A DNA stretch of 33,184 nucleotides. Origin: Ignavibacteria bacterium CG1_02_37_35 (GTDB taxonomy: Bacteria > Bacteroidota > Ignavibacteria > Ignavibacteriales > Ignavibacteriaceae). Shown here piece after piece: positions 8,295 to 16,078 of this stretch. The stretch spans positions 1 to 33,184 of the forward strand of contig MNVA01000051.1 in assembly GCA_001871325.1 (NCBI GenBank), read 5' to 3'. The notes under the pieces were generated by a model that was given only the letters and a program-made list of their open reading frames with translations, was not told the origin of the DNA and ran no database searches. Position 1 is the first letter of the stretch, and each line of letters begins with the position of its first letter. Both the position numbers and the translations under genes were made by a program.

Positions 8295-10088
8295 ATGTCA
8301 GAAGAATCAAAAAACAATCACGGTCTCAAAGGTGGAGAATTTCTTACAAAAGAAACCGATCCGCAAAATGTTTTTATTCCGGAGGATATTACCGAAGATC
8401 AAAAAATGATGGCTGATACTGCACGAGATTTTATTGAAAAAGAAATCTGGTCAAGGCTTGACGCCATTGATAATCAAGAGCCGGGCTTAACTGTAAAATT
8501 AATGGAACAAGCTGGTGAACTTGGTTTGCTCGGCGCTTCCGTGCCGGAAGAATACGGCGGTATTGGCGGAGATTTTAACACCAACACCATTCTCGCAATG
8601 GAAATGGGGAAGTGTCATTCGTTCGGAGTTTCATTTGCCGCGCATACCGGAATTGGAACGCTACCGATTTTGTACTACGGAACGAAAGAACAAAAAGATA
8701 AATATCTTCCGAAGTTAGCTTCGGGAGAAATGAAATCGGCATATTGCTTAACAGAACCAACATCCGGTTCCGATGCACTTTCCGCAAAAACTACCGCCGT
8801 TCTTTCAGCAGATGGAAAGTATTATACTTTGAACGGACAGAAAATGTGGATCACCAACGGTGGATTTGCGGATATTCTTATTACGTTTGCTCAAGTTGAC
8901 GGCGATAAATTTACTTCGTTTATTATTCCGACAGACTCAGCCGGCTTTACACGTGGCGAAGAAGAACATAAAATGGGAATTAAAGGGTCATCGACAAGAG
9001 CGTTATTTTTGGATAATGTAAAAGTTCCCGTGGAAAATGTTTTGGGAGAAATCGGCAAAGGACATTACATCGCCTTTAATGTATTGAATGTCGGACGCTT
9101 TAAACTTGGCGCAATGACCACCGGCGGCGCGAAAAAATTTCTTTCGATTGCAATTAAATATGCCAATGAAAGAAAACAATTCGGCAAACCAATTTCCAGT
9201 TTTGGCGCGATCAAATATAAACTTGCGGAAATGGCTTCAAGAATATTTGTGTCGGAAGCTGCAACGCTTCGCACGAGTGGACTCATCAACGAGCTTGAAA
9301 GCAAACTGATTTCAGAAGGAACAAGCTACAGTGATGCGCTAATTAAAGCTGCAGAAGAATACGCAATTGAATCTTCAATTATGAAAGTGTTCGGCTCAGA
9401 AATTTTAGATTATGTTGTGGATGAAGTTGTGCAAGTCCACGGCGGCTACGGTTACTCTGAAGAATATCCGGCGGCACGTGGTTACCGCGATTCACGCATC
9501 AACAGAATATTTGAAGGAACGAATGAAATAAATCGTTTACTTGTTGTTGATATGCTCGTTAAGCGTTCGATGAAAGGAAGATTGGATTTACTCGGTCCGG
9601 CAATGGGTATTCAAAAAGAATTAATGTCAATTCCGGAATTTGGTAATGAACCGGAAGGAGTTCTTGCAAAAGAATTAAAAGCCGTTCAAAATGCAAAGAA
9701 AGCCGTTTTGATGATCGCCGGCTCTGCTGTGCAAAAATTTATGATGAAATTGGCAAGCGAGCAGGAAATCATTATGTGCGTTACCGATATGGTAATTGAA
9801 ACTTACGCGTGTGAGTCTGCAATTTTGCGAACGCAAAAACTTGCGAAATTGAAAGGTGAAGATGCATCTGCTCTGCCGGTAGCAATAACGCAAGTTTATG
9901 TTAGCGATGCAATTGAACGCATTGCGTTGTACGGTAAACACGCGGTTACAGCCTTTGCCGAAGCTGATGAATTGAAGATGTTGAACCTTGGTCTGAAACG
10001 CTTCACGAAACTTGAGCCAATTAATACTACAAAATTGAGAAGACAAATTGCAGATGCATTGATTGAAGCGAATGAGTACAAGCTGTAG
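8295..10088 (+). CDS. fadE: Long-chain acyl-CoA dehydrogenase (FadE/VLCAD type)
   Basis: The 597-aa product oxidises acyl-CoA to trans-2-enoyl-CoA, the first step of beta-oxidation, using FAD. The flavin/substrate motif 'YCLTEPTSGSDA' lies at 150-161 and 'MWITNGGFADI' at 184-194. Also present are 'NERKQFGKPISSFGAIK' (291-307) and 'QVHGGYGYSEEYPAARGYRD' (380-399). 'RIFEGTNEINR' (404-414) contains the candidate catalytic Glu407. The roughly 170-residue C-terminal extension makes it VLCAD/ACAD9- or Bacillus FadE-like rather than a short ~380-aa enzyme. The start at 8295 is chosen because the truncated copy at 444 matches from the same Met; upstream in-frame codons overlap the preceding T9SS tail. 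It is followed by an inserted four-helix-bundle element and a dienoyl-CoA reductase gene. Confidence 0.93.
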   Translation: MSEESKNNHGLKGGEFLTKETDPQNVFIPEDITEDQKMMADTARDFIEKEIWSRLDAIDNQEPGLTVKLMEQAGELGLLGASVPEEYGGIGGDFNTNTILAMEMGKCHSFGVSFAAHTGIGTLPILYYGTKEQKDKYLPKLASGEMKSAYCLTEPTSGSDALSAKTTAVLSADGKYYTLNGQKMWITNGGFADILITFAQVDGDKFTSFIIPTDSAGFTRGEEEHKMGIKGSSTRALFLDNVKVPVENVLGEIGKGHYIAFNVLNVGRFKLGAMTTGGAKKFLSIAIKYANERKQFGKPISSFGAIKYKLAEMASRIFVSEAATLRTSGLINELESKLISEGTSYSDALIKAAEEYAIESSIMKVFGSEILDYVVDEVVQVHGGYGYSEEYPAARGYRDSRINRIFEGTNEINRLLVVDMLVKRSMKGRLDLLGPAMGIQKELMSIPEFGNEPEGVLAKELKAVQNAKKAVLMIAGSAVQKFMMKLASEQEIIMCVTDMVIETYACESAILRTQKLAKLKGEDASALPVAITQVYVSDAIERIALYGKHAVTAFAEADELKMLNLGLKRFTKLEPINTTKLRRQIADALIEANEYKL

Positions 10089-10093
10089 AAGGT

Positions 10094-10140
10094 TGGACTT
10101 TGGGACTATAAGGCTTTGAGACTTTAAGACTTTGAGATGA
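10094..10140 (+). repeat. Left arm of a 47-bp inverted repeat
   Basis: It pairs without gaps with 10575-10621: I count 35 of 47 matching positions. The innermost 13 bases (gactttgagatga, 10128-10140) match perfectly. The arm begins 5 bases after the fadE stop codon. It is itself weakly repetitive, with 'ctttgaga'-like units spaced about 16-17 bases apart. Confidence 0.8.
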
Positions 10141-10168
10141 GTAAGAATAATAAGATAGGAAATGTTTC

Positions 10169-10540
10169 ATGAAGATTCGAGACCATAGAGATTTGAGAGT
10201 TTATCAATTAGCTTTTGAGTGTGCTATGGAGATTTTTCATTTAACTTCTCATTTCCCCAAAGAAGAAAAATATTCTCTGACCGATCAAATAAGAAGGACT
10301 TCTCGTTCCGTTTGCGCAAATATGAGTGAAGCATTTAGAAAAAGGAGATATCCTAAATCATTTATCGCAAAATTAGTTGATTCAGAAGGTGAAGCCGGGG
10401 AAACACAAACCTGGCTTCAGTTTTCTGTTGAGTCTAAGTACGCAGAAAAAGAAAAAGCGGATGCTCTATCTGAAAAATATAATCTCATCATTTCACAATT
10501 AATAACGATGGAAAACCAACCGGAAAAATGGTCGGTATGA
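10169..10540 (+). CDS. Four-helix-bundle protein (23S rRNA intervening-sequence/S23 type)
   Basis: This 123-aa protein has the family signature: 'DLRVYQLAFECAMEIF' near the start, 'FPKEEKYSLTDQIRRTSRSV' (helix 2), 'ANMSEAFRKRRYP', then 'LVDSEGEAGETQTWLQ' and a basic/acidic final helix. The family (TIGR02436-like) was first seen encoded in intervening sequences of 23S rRNA. It is structurally related to Avd of diversity-generating retroelements. Its biochemical role is not established; nucleic-acid binding is often assumed. The gene is bracketed by a 47-bp inverted repeat (10094-10140 and 10575-10621) and sits between two beta-oxidation genes, so it looks inserted. No reverse transcriptase or variable repeat is nearby, so an Avd role is not supported. 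Confidence 0.88.
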   Translation: MKIRDHRDLRVYQLAFECAMEIFHLTSHFPKEEKYSLTDQIRRTSRSVCANMSEAFRKRRYPKSFIAKLVDSEGEAGETQTWLQFSVESKYAEKEKADALSEKYNLIISQLITMENQPEKWSV

Positions 10541-10574
10541 ATTCACGAATAAATCTGCTGTTCTCGAATTCTTA

Positions 10575-10621
10575 TCATCTCAAAGTCCCACGGTCTCAAA
10601 TTCTCATCGTCTCTCAGTCCG
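10575..10621 (-). repeat. Right arm of the 47-bp inverted repeat
   Basis: This is the inverted partner of 10094-10140. Starting tcatctcaaagtc, it lies 35 bases after the four-helix-bundle stop codon. In a read-through transcript the two arms would form a long imperfect stem closing the gene into a loop, as in rRNA intervening sequences. Confidence 0.8.
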
Positions 10622-10675
10622 AATTTTTTAACTACCTGATTTAACTTAATTTTATTGAAAAGAAATGAGTACAAA

Positions 10676-11563
10676 ATGAACGAACCAACATACACAACGC
10701 CGATGTTAAAAGAAGGATCACTTGAAGGAAAAACTATTTTGATTACCGGTGGTGGTACCGGTCTTGGCAAAGCGATGGGAAAATATTTCACTGAACTTGG
10801 CGCAGATTTAATAGTTGCAAGCCGCAAACTTGATAAGTTAGAAGAAACTGCTAAAGAACTTTCAGAAAATTCAGGCCGAACTGTTCTTCCGGTTCAATGT
10901 GACGTTTCGGATTATTCAAGCGTTGAAAAATTATTAAAAACTTCGGTTGAAAAATTTGGTAAAGTTGATGGAGTTGTAAATAATGCTGCCGGGAATTTTA
11001 TCAGTCCAACGGAAAGATTATCCAACCGCGCTTTCGATATCATTGTCAATATTGTTCTTAAAGGAACTTACAACACAACGCTCGCGTTCGGCAAACATTG
11101 GATAGCAGAAAAACAAAAAGCCACGGTATTAAATATTGTTACAACATATGCGTGGACAGGTTCGGCGTATGTTGTTCCTTCGGCAGTTTCTAAAGCCGGA
11201 GTATTAGCTTTGACGCGTTCATTAGCTGTTGAATGGGCGAAGTATGGAATACGTTTTAATGCAATTGCACCCGGTCCCTTCCCAACTAAAGGAGCCTGGG
11301 AAAGACTGCTTCCCGGAGAGTTGCAAAAGAAATTTGATTTTAAAAATAAAGTTCCGTTAAAAAGAGTAGGCGAGCATCAGGAACTTGCAAATCTTGCCGC
11401 CTATTTAATCTCCGATTTTTCTTCTTACATCAATGGAGAAGTTGTAACGATAGACGGCGGTGAATGGCTGCAAGGCGCAGGTCAATTCAATATGCTTGAA
11501 GCAATCCCTTCTGAAATGTGGGATGTGATTGAGAAAATGGTAAGGAACGCAAAAGGAAGTTAG
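10676..11563 (+). CDS. 2,4-dienoyl-CoA reductase, DECR1-like SDR
   Basis: The 295-aa short-chain dehydrogenase should reduce 2,4-dienoyl-CoA with NADPH, allowing beta-oxidation of unsaturated fatty acids. Residues 24-31 'TGGGTGLG' bind the nucleotide; 'VNNAAGNF' is at 101-108. The active-site stretch 'TTYAWTGSAYVVPSAVSKAG' has Tyr158, Ser169 and Lys173 in the same spacing as Tyr199/Ser210/Lys214 of human DECR1, and Asn125 fits Asn148. 'APGPFPTKGAWERL' and the end 'MWDVIEKMVRNAKGS' also resemble DECR1. The ATG at 10676 is preferred to the in-frame TTG at 10655. Cofactor choice is inferred from the family. Its position after fadE fits a shared pathway, although the four-helix-bundle element separates them. 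Confidence 0.88.
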   Translation: MNEPTYTTPMLKEGSLEGKTILITGGGTGLGKAMGKYFTELGADLIVASRKLDKLEETAKELSENSGRTVLPVQCDVSDYSSVEKLLKTSVEKFGKVDGVVNNAAGNFISPTERLSNRAFDIIVNIVLKGTYNTTLAFGKHWIAEKQKATVLNIVTTYAWTGSAYVVPSAVSKAGVLALTRSLAVEWAKYGIRFNAIAPGPFPTKGAWERLLPGELQKKFDFKNKVPLKRVGEHQELANLAAYLISDFSSYINGEVVTIDGGEWLQGAGQFNMLEAIPSEMWDVIEKMVRNAKGS

Positions 11564-11572
11564 AAATATTAT

Positions 11573-11601
11573 GTATCACAGATTATTAATCTATGTGACA
11601 C
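11573..11601. terminator. Hairpin between convergent genes
   Basis: tcacagatt (11576-11584) pairs with aatctatgtga (11588-11598), with a two-base bulge, followed by cttttc on the plus strand. It lies between the stop codons of the dienoyl-CoA reductase and the minus-strand permease, so it may end both transcripts. Confidence 0.5.
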
Positions 11602-11604
11602 TTT

Positions 11605-12837
11605 TCAAATTGTATAGAGATAAATCAAACTAGCTGAAAGCATAAGCGATAGTAATGTTACGATCGAACCTACTTTCAAAAAAGTAAAAAAGTTTACATG
11701 AATCCCTTGCTTTTTTGCGATCTCAATAACAATAATATTTGCCATTGCTCCAATTATTGAAAAATTCCCCGCCAGTGTTGAACTTGAGGCTAATGTCAGC
11801 CAGAGGAAGTTGTCTTGCAGAGGTTTTAGTATCGGATTCATCAAAATTACAAATGGAACATTGCTAACAATTTGTGAAAGGATCAAACTCAATCCATGGA
11901 GTGACAGTATACCTATAAACGATGTATTCAATTTAAAATGATTGATAAACGAATCCAGCAGTTGATATTTTTCTATTCCCCCTACCACAATAAACAAACT
12001 TGTGAAGAAGAGTAGCAGTACCCAATCAATTTCTTTAATTACCATTGACGGTTTTATTTGCCCGAGAAGAAGTACGAGCGATCCACCTGCCAAAGCTATC
12101 AGTGGATAGGGAAGAGATATTTCTTTATTGAAGAAAAAAGCCAATACTACCAGCATAAAAATTGGAACGGAAAACTTCATTGAAGCAAAATTCCATTCTT
12201 TCTTTTCCAAAGCACAGTGTAATCGGTCACCACTTGAGAACTCATCTTTAAAGAAAAATTTTATTGCAAAGAAGATAATCAGTAAACTTCCTAATGCGAT
12301 GGGGAACATGTAGAGCATGAACTGCCCAAACGCAAAGTTTGATTGAATCCCTATCAAAATGTTTTGCGGATTTCCAGTGATGGTTAACGCACTTCCGGAG
12401 TTGGATGCCATTATTTCAGCAATTACATAGGGAAGCGGCTGTCGTTTTGTTGCACTGCAAATTGAAAGAACAACTGGAGTAAAGAGAAGAACAACTGCAT
12501 CGTTGACTAAAAATGCACTTGAAACTCCCGTAATAAAAATGATAAGCAGAAGAAGTTGTTGAGGTGTCTTCGCTAAAGAAATTGTAGCTCCGGAAATAAA
12601 GAGAAAAAATCCGTCTATTTCCAATACAGCGATGAGCATCATCATCCCCAGCAATAATGCGATCGTATTAAAATCAATTGCGGAAATTGATTCTTCAAAA
12701 GAAAGAATACCAAAGATGATCATCGAAACAGCGCCGAAAAAGGCTGCGCTCGGTCTATCAATATTCAGCCAGGGAAACCGGGTGAAAATAATTCCCGCAT
12801 ATGTCAGTAAGAAGATGAAGAGCGCTAACGATGCCAA
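11605..12837 (-). CDS. Ion-transporter (SLC13/ArsB/NhaD-like) permease
   Basis: A 410-aa protein with 10-12 membrane spans. It has the two-fold architecture of the ion transporter superfamily: 'FLVNDAVVLLFTPVVL' (109-124) followed by 'SNSGSALTITGNPQNILIG' (145-163), with 'SNVPFVILMNP' in the second half as the matching element. The Asn-Pro in 'GNPQN' lies where anion or sodium is bound in this superfamily. The substrate cannot be told: arsenite, dicarboxylate, sulfate or Na+/H+ exchange are all possible. The start is a TTG with an aaagg ribosome site about 10 bases upstream, and an in-frame stop lies shortly before it. It diverges from the MATE gene with about 60 bases between them. Confidence 0.82.
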   Translation of the reverse strand: MASLALFIFLLTYAGIIFTRFPWLNIDRPSAAFFGAVSMIIFGILSFEESISAIDFNTIALLLGMMMLIAVLEIDGFFLFISGATISLAKTPQQLLLLIIFITGVSSAFLVNDAVVLLFTPVVLSICSATKRQPLPYVIAEIMASNSGSALTITGNPQNILIGIQSNFAFGQFMLYMFPIALGSLLIIFFAIKFFFKDEFSSGDRLHCALEKKEWNFASMKFSVPIFMLVVLAFFFNKEISLPYPLIALAGGSLVLLLGQIKPSMVIKEIDWVLLLFFTSLFIVVGGIEKYQLLDSFINHFKLNTSFIGILSLHGLSLILSQIVSNVPFVILMNPILKPLQDNFLWLTLASSSTLAGNFSIIGAMANIIVIEIAKKQGIHVNFFTFLKVGSIVTLLSLMLSASLIYLYTI

Positions 12838-12899
12838 AGAATTCTTACCTTTCTTTCAATTTATTTTTACAAATTTACATTACAATTATAATTAAACTT

Positions 12900-14258
12900 A
12901 TGACAAGTTCAGAAATCGGACATTCAAAGAAAATAAAAAGTTTCCGTTTACATTTACGGGAAACAATACAGCTTGCACTGCCGGTGATTGTTGGGCAATT
13001 GGGTATCATTTTAATGGGAGTGGTTGATAACATAATGGTTGGGCGTATCGGGTACTATCCACTCGCAGCATCGGCATTAGCAAACGGAATATTCTTCCTC
13101 GTTTTTGTAATCGGGATGGGTGTAACGTATGCAGTCTCGCCGATCGTTTCGAATGCAGTCGGAAGCGGAAAAGCCGAACAAGCAGGGAATATTTTAAAGC
13201 AGGCATTAGTAATTAATCTCTTTATCGGAGTAATACTTGGGATCATCACTTATTATTCTGTCGGACTTTTTCACTTCATGCATCAAAAAGAAAAAGTTGT
13301 TGAATATGCTATCCCTTACTTACAAATTTTAGCTTTTTCCATTCCGATGATGATGACATTTCTAACATACAAACATTTTCTCGAAGGACTTTCGATTATG
13401 CGTCCGGCGATGATTATTGTTCTGCTCGCAAATTTGGTAAATGTGTTTGCAAATTATTGTTTGATATACGGGAACTTTGGATTTCCGCGACTTGAATTGA
13501 ATGGAGCCGGAATTGCTACACTTGGTTCGCGTTTCTTTATGATGATGATGCTCATCATATTTCTCAATCAAAATATGAGAGTGAAAAAATATAAACCTCA
13601 CCTCTTCAGTTATATAATTGATTGGAAAGTAACAAAAGAATTACTTGCGTTAGGATTACCGAGCGGAGTTCAATATTTCTTTGAAGTCGGCGCATTTTTT
13701 TTCACTGCGATTATGATTGGATGGTTTGGAGCCCGTCAACTTGCTGCTCATCAAATTGCTTTGAGTATTGCTTCAATCACCTATATGATGGTTGTGGGAG
13801 TTTCGGCTGCGGCGGCAATTCGTGTTGCTAAGTTTGTCGGTCAAGGGAATAAATTAGAAACCCTGCGTGCGGGGTTAAGCGCTTTGACGTTAGCCGCCGG
13901 GTTTATGAGTCTTTGCGGAATACTTTTCTTTCTTACAAATAATATTTTACCGGAATTGTACATCAGTAATATTGAAGTAAAAACAATTGCGGCTTCATTA
14001 ATTTTAATTGCTGCATTCTTTCAAATCTTTGACGGTGTGCAATGTGTAGGATTAGGGATCTTGCGCGGTATTTCAGATGTAACGTATCCGACAGTTGTAA
14101 CATTTGTTGCCTACTGGATAGTTGGGATTCCGCTCGGCGCTCTGCTTGCATTTTATTTTGGTCTCAATGTCCAGGGAATTTGGATTGGTCTATCGGTCGG
14201 GCTGGCTACTTCGGCAAGTTTGTTAAGTTTTCGATTTATCAAAAAAACAAAATCATAA
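12900..14258 (+). CDS. MATE family multidrug/Na+ antiporter (NorM-like)
   Basis: A 452-aa protein with about 12 membrane helices. The N-terminal half reads 'ETIQLALPVIVGQLGIILMG', 'VVDNIMVGRIG', 'LAASALANGIFF'. This is the standard MATE start, including the 'D-x-x-M-V-G' element. The C-terminal half repeats the fold ('ALGLPSGVQYFFEV', 'GARQLAAHQIALSIAS', 'GVQCVGLGILRG'). Family members export cationic drugs or metabolites in exchange for Na+ or H+. ATG 12900 is chosen because the upstream in-frame ATG at 12831 overlaps the divergent permease gene and adds a poorly fitting extension. A regulator is not seen nearby. Confidence 0.9.
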   Translation: MTSSEIGHSKKIKSFRLHLRETIQLALPVIVGQLGIILMGVVDNIMVGRIGYYPLAASALANGIFFLVFVIGMGVTYAVSPIVSNAVGSGKAEQAGNILKQALVINLFIGVILGIITYYSVGLFHFMHQKEKVVEYAIPYLQILAFSIPMMMTFLTYKHFLEGLSIMRPAMIIVLLANLVNVFANYCLIYGNFGFPRLELNGAGIATLGSRFFMMMMLIIFLNQNMRVKKYKPHLFSYIIDWKVTKELLALGLPSGVQYFFEVGAFFFTAIMIGWFGARQLAAHQIALSIASITYMMVVGVSAAAAIRVAKFVGQGNKLETLRAGLSALTLAAGFMSLCGILFFLTNNILPELYISNIEVKTIAASLILIAAFFQIFDGVQCVGLGILRGISDVTYPTVVTFVAYWIVGIPLGALLAFYFGLNVQGIWIGLSVGLATSASLLSFRFIKKTKS

Positions 14259-14267
14259 AACGAAATT

Positions 14268-14293
14268 CAGCGATACGCCAAGGCATATCGCTG
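14268..14293 (+). terminator. 8-bp palindromic hairpin after the MATE gene
   Basis: cagcgata (14268-14275) pairs with tatcgctg (14286-14293) around a 10-base loop, 9 bases after the MATE stop. There is no U-tract on the plus strand, so it may be a 3'-end stem or a weak terminator. The 14294-14500 stretch holds only short unconvincing reading frames. Confidence 0.4.
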
Positions 14294-14500
14294 CGCGAAA
14301 AAATCATGGTAAACGATGATGAAAAAAAATTATCACAATTCTTCGTGATTTGTTCGTTCAGCACAATCTGGATTTTGGTGTGCGGATTTTAGAACAGATA
14401 ATTTCACCGCCTAAATAAAAGATTTGCCGTAGAAATAGAAACTCCGGTTTTGATGAATAGAAATTTTATTTTTGCTGGTGAAAATAAAAAGGAGCATGTG

Positions 14501-14941
14501 ATGACTAAAAGATTGTATCGTTCACGGACAGAAAAAATGATCGCCGGAGTTTGCGGCGGGATCGCTCAATACCTGGAGATTGACCCGGTATTCGTGCGGA
14601 TTGCATTCGTAGCGCTTATCTTTTTCAGCGGCGTAGGATTAATCATTTATTTTGTAAGCGCCGTCATCATTCCGAAAGAAGAATTTACCGGCGATGCTAA
14701 ACCGGTTGTAGAGCAGGAAGAAATTGCAAAAGAAAAAGTTATGGAGAAAGAAAAACGAAAAAAGAAAAGAGAGAAAATATTCGGCGGAATATTGATTGTT
14801 CTTGGCGTAATATTTTTAGCCGACAATTTGTTCATTAATATTACGTTTGAAAATATCTTCCCGATCATTTTAATTGGCGTTGGTTTTTGGATGATCTTTA
14901 ACACTTTCAAAAAAGAAAAAGAATATGAGGCACAACAATGA
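14501..14941 (+). CDS. PspC-domain membrane protein
   Basis: A 146-aa protein opening with a PspC domain: 'RLYRSRTEKMIAGVCGGIAQ', 'YLEIDPVFVRIAFV', then a membrane helix. A charged linker rich in Lys and Glu leads to a C-terminal pair of helices ('FGGILIVLGVIFLADNLF', 'IFPIILIGVGFWMIFNTF') of the LiaI/LiaF-like type (DUF5668-like). The ATG at 14501 follows aaaggag; the upstream ATG at 14450 is rejected. PspC proteins sense or respond to membrane stress. The stop overlaps the start of the next gene (ATGA), so the two are probably translated together. Confidence 0.88.
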   Translation: MTKRLYRSRTEKMIAGVCGGIAQYLEIDPVFVRIAFVALIFFSGVGLIIYFVSAVIIPKEEFTGDAKPVVEQEEIAKEKVMEKEKRKKKREKIFGGILIVLGVIFLADNLFINITFENIFPIILIGVGFWMIFNTFKKEKEYEAQQ

Positions 14942-15843
14942 AAACTAAACAACTTTTCTGGGGCGTTTTATTTTTAACGCTTGGTGTAGCCTATCTCTTA
15001 GTTGAAGTGATGTATGTGCATTTAGCGATTGGCGGGTTTTATCATTACTGGCCGCTTTCACTTATTCTTATCGGGCTTGCGGTTCTTTCAAACAATAATT
15101 ATGCGAAGCTGACGTTTTCAGGATTATCTGGATTAGTGGTTGCTCTCGTTATCTTTAGTTTTTTTTCAAAGTCCTGGCTGCCGTGGAATAATTGGGACGA
15201 CAAAATCCATAAGTTCTCTACCTCCGAACAATTTGTAGAACCGTTTGATAACAAAGTTAAAATGGTTAATGCCACATTCAAAATTGGTGCTGGAAGTATT
15301 GAAATCAGTGGAAATGATTCAAATTTAGTGAAGGTTAAATCCGGCGGAATGAAAGACCTTTTTTCTGTTGACACTGATAAGCAGGACAACAACTTTGATT
15401 TCGATATCAGCATGGAAAACGTTCATCTAAATTTAAATGAGGACAATCATCGCCGGCTCGAAGTTGGATTTAATAATAAACCGAATTACACATTTAATTT
15501 TGAATTTGGCGCCGCAGATGTAAATATGGATCTATCATCCCTCAAAGTAGAAAAAATAAACCTTTCAACCGGCGCCGCGAGCTGCATATTGAAAGTTAAA
15601 GAATTTGTTTCTGATACAATGACCATTCATATTGAAGCGGGGGCAGCGTCGGTGAGAGTTATCTTACCGGAAGATGTAGGCGCTCAAATAAAAAAGGAAA
15701 CCGCTTTATCAAGTACCCATTTTGATGGCTTTCGTGAGATCACTGACGATCTTTTCCAAACCGGGAATTTTTCATCTGCCAAGAAGAAAATATTTATTGA
15801 AATTGAAGGGGGAGTAGCCTCGTTTTATGTCTCAAGAAACTAA
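14938..15843 (+). CDS. LiaF-like membrane protein with toastrack-type beta domain
   Basis: A 301-aa protein. Three or four N-terminal membrane helices ('LFWGVLFLTLGVAYLLVEV', 'YWPLSLILIGLAVLS', 'LSGLVVALVIFSFF') form a LiaI/DUF5668-like unit. From about residue 100 an all-beta repeat begins with recurrent 'G-A-x-x-x' strands: 'IGAGSIEISG', 'FGAADVNMDLS', 'STGAASCILKV', 'EAGAASVRVILPE', 'EGGVASFYVS'. This is the pattern of the toastrack (LiaF C-terminal/adhesin-like) domain. It overlaps the PspC gene by 4 bases. Together they resemble envelope-stress modules in which a toastrack protein controls or senses membrane damage. No two-component system is adjacent. Confidence 0.82.
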   Translation: MKTKQLFWGVLFLTLGVAYLLVEVMYVHLAIGGFYHYWPLSLILIGLAVLSNNNYAKLTFSGLSGLVVALVIFSFFSKSWLPWNNWDDKIHKFSTSEQFVEPFDNKVKMVNATFKIGAGSIEISGNDSNLVKVKSGGMKDLFSVDTDKQDNNFDFDISMENVHLNLNEDNHRRLEVGFNNKPNYTFNFEFGAADVNMDLSSLKVEKINLSTGAASCILKVKEFVSDTMTIHIEAGAASVRVILPEDVGAQIKKETALSSTHFDGFREITDDLFQTGNFSSAKKKIFIEIEGGVASFYVSRN

Positions 15844-16078
15844 GAAGATCAAGCAAATCCCCATTGGAATGATGAAGTTGAGAGACAGATCACATTCACT
15901 TTAATGTTCATTATTCCTTCATCAAGATTCGATATTCAAGTATCGTTAACAAATTATCAATAACGATGATTTATGAGTCAAAGTTTTGATGATAGCTCGT
16001 CACATCGCCCAAAAAAATATTCCCTTTTGTTTTGGTAAAATTTTTATATTGCCAGAGCAAAAATAAAAACATTTTAAA
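15844..16078 (+). other. Intergenic region with a dispersed palindrome-like motif
   Basis: No gene is seen. atcgtta (15942-15948) and taacgat (15961-15967) form an inverted repeat. The stretch 15906-15950 (gttcattattc ... ttcaa ... tatcgttaac) is related in reverse orientation to 32935-32965 in the repeat at the right end. A promoter for 16079 may lie in the AT-rich part around 16021-16060. Confidence 0.4.

Noticed and set aside
10169-10540. Avd accessory gene of a diversity-generating retroelement
   Set aside because: No reverse transcriptase, template repeat or variable repeat is in the window; the inverted repeats suit an intervening-sequence type element.
12831-12899. Upstream ATG for the MATE gene
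   Set aside because: It would overlap the divergent permease gene and adds a non-family extension.
14306-14400. Small ORFs between the MATE and PspC genes (about 28-31 codons)
   Set aside because: Two short overlapping frames with no ribosome site or recognisable pattern.
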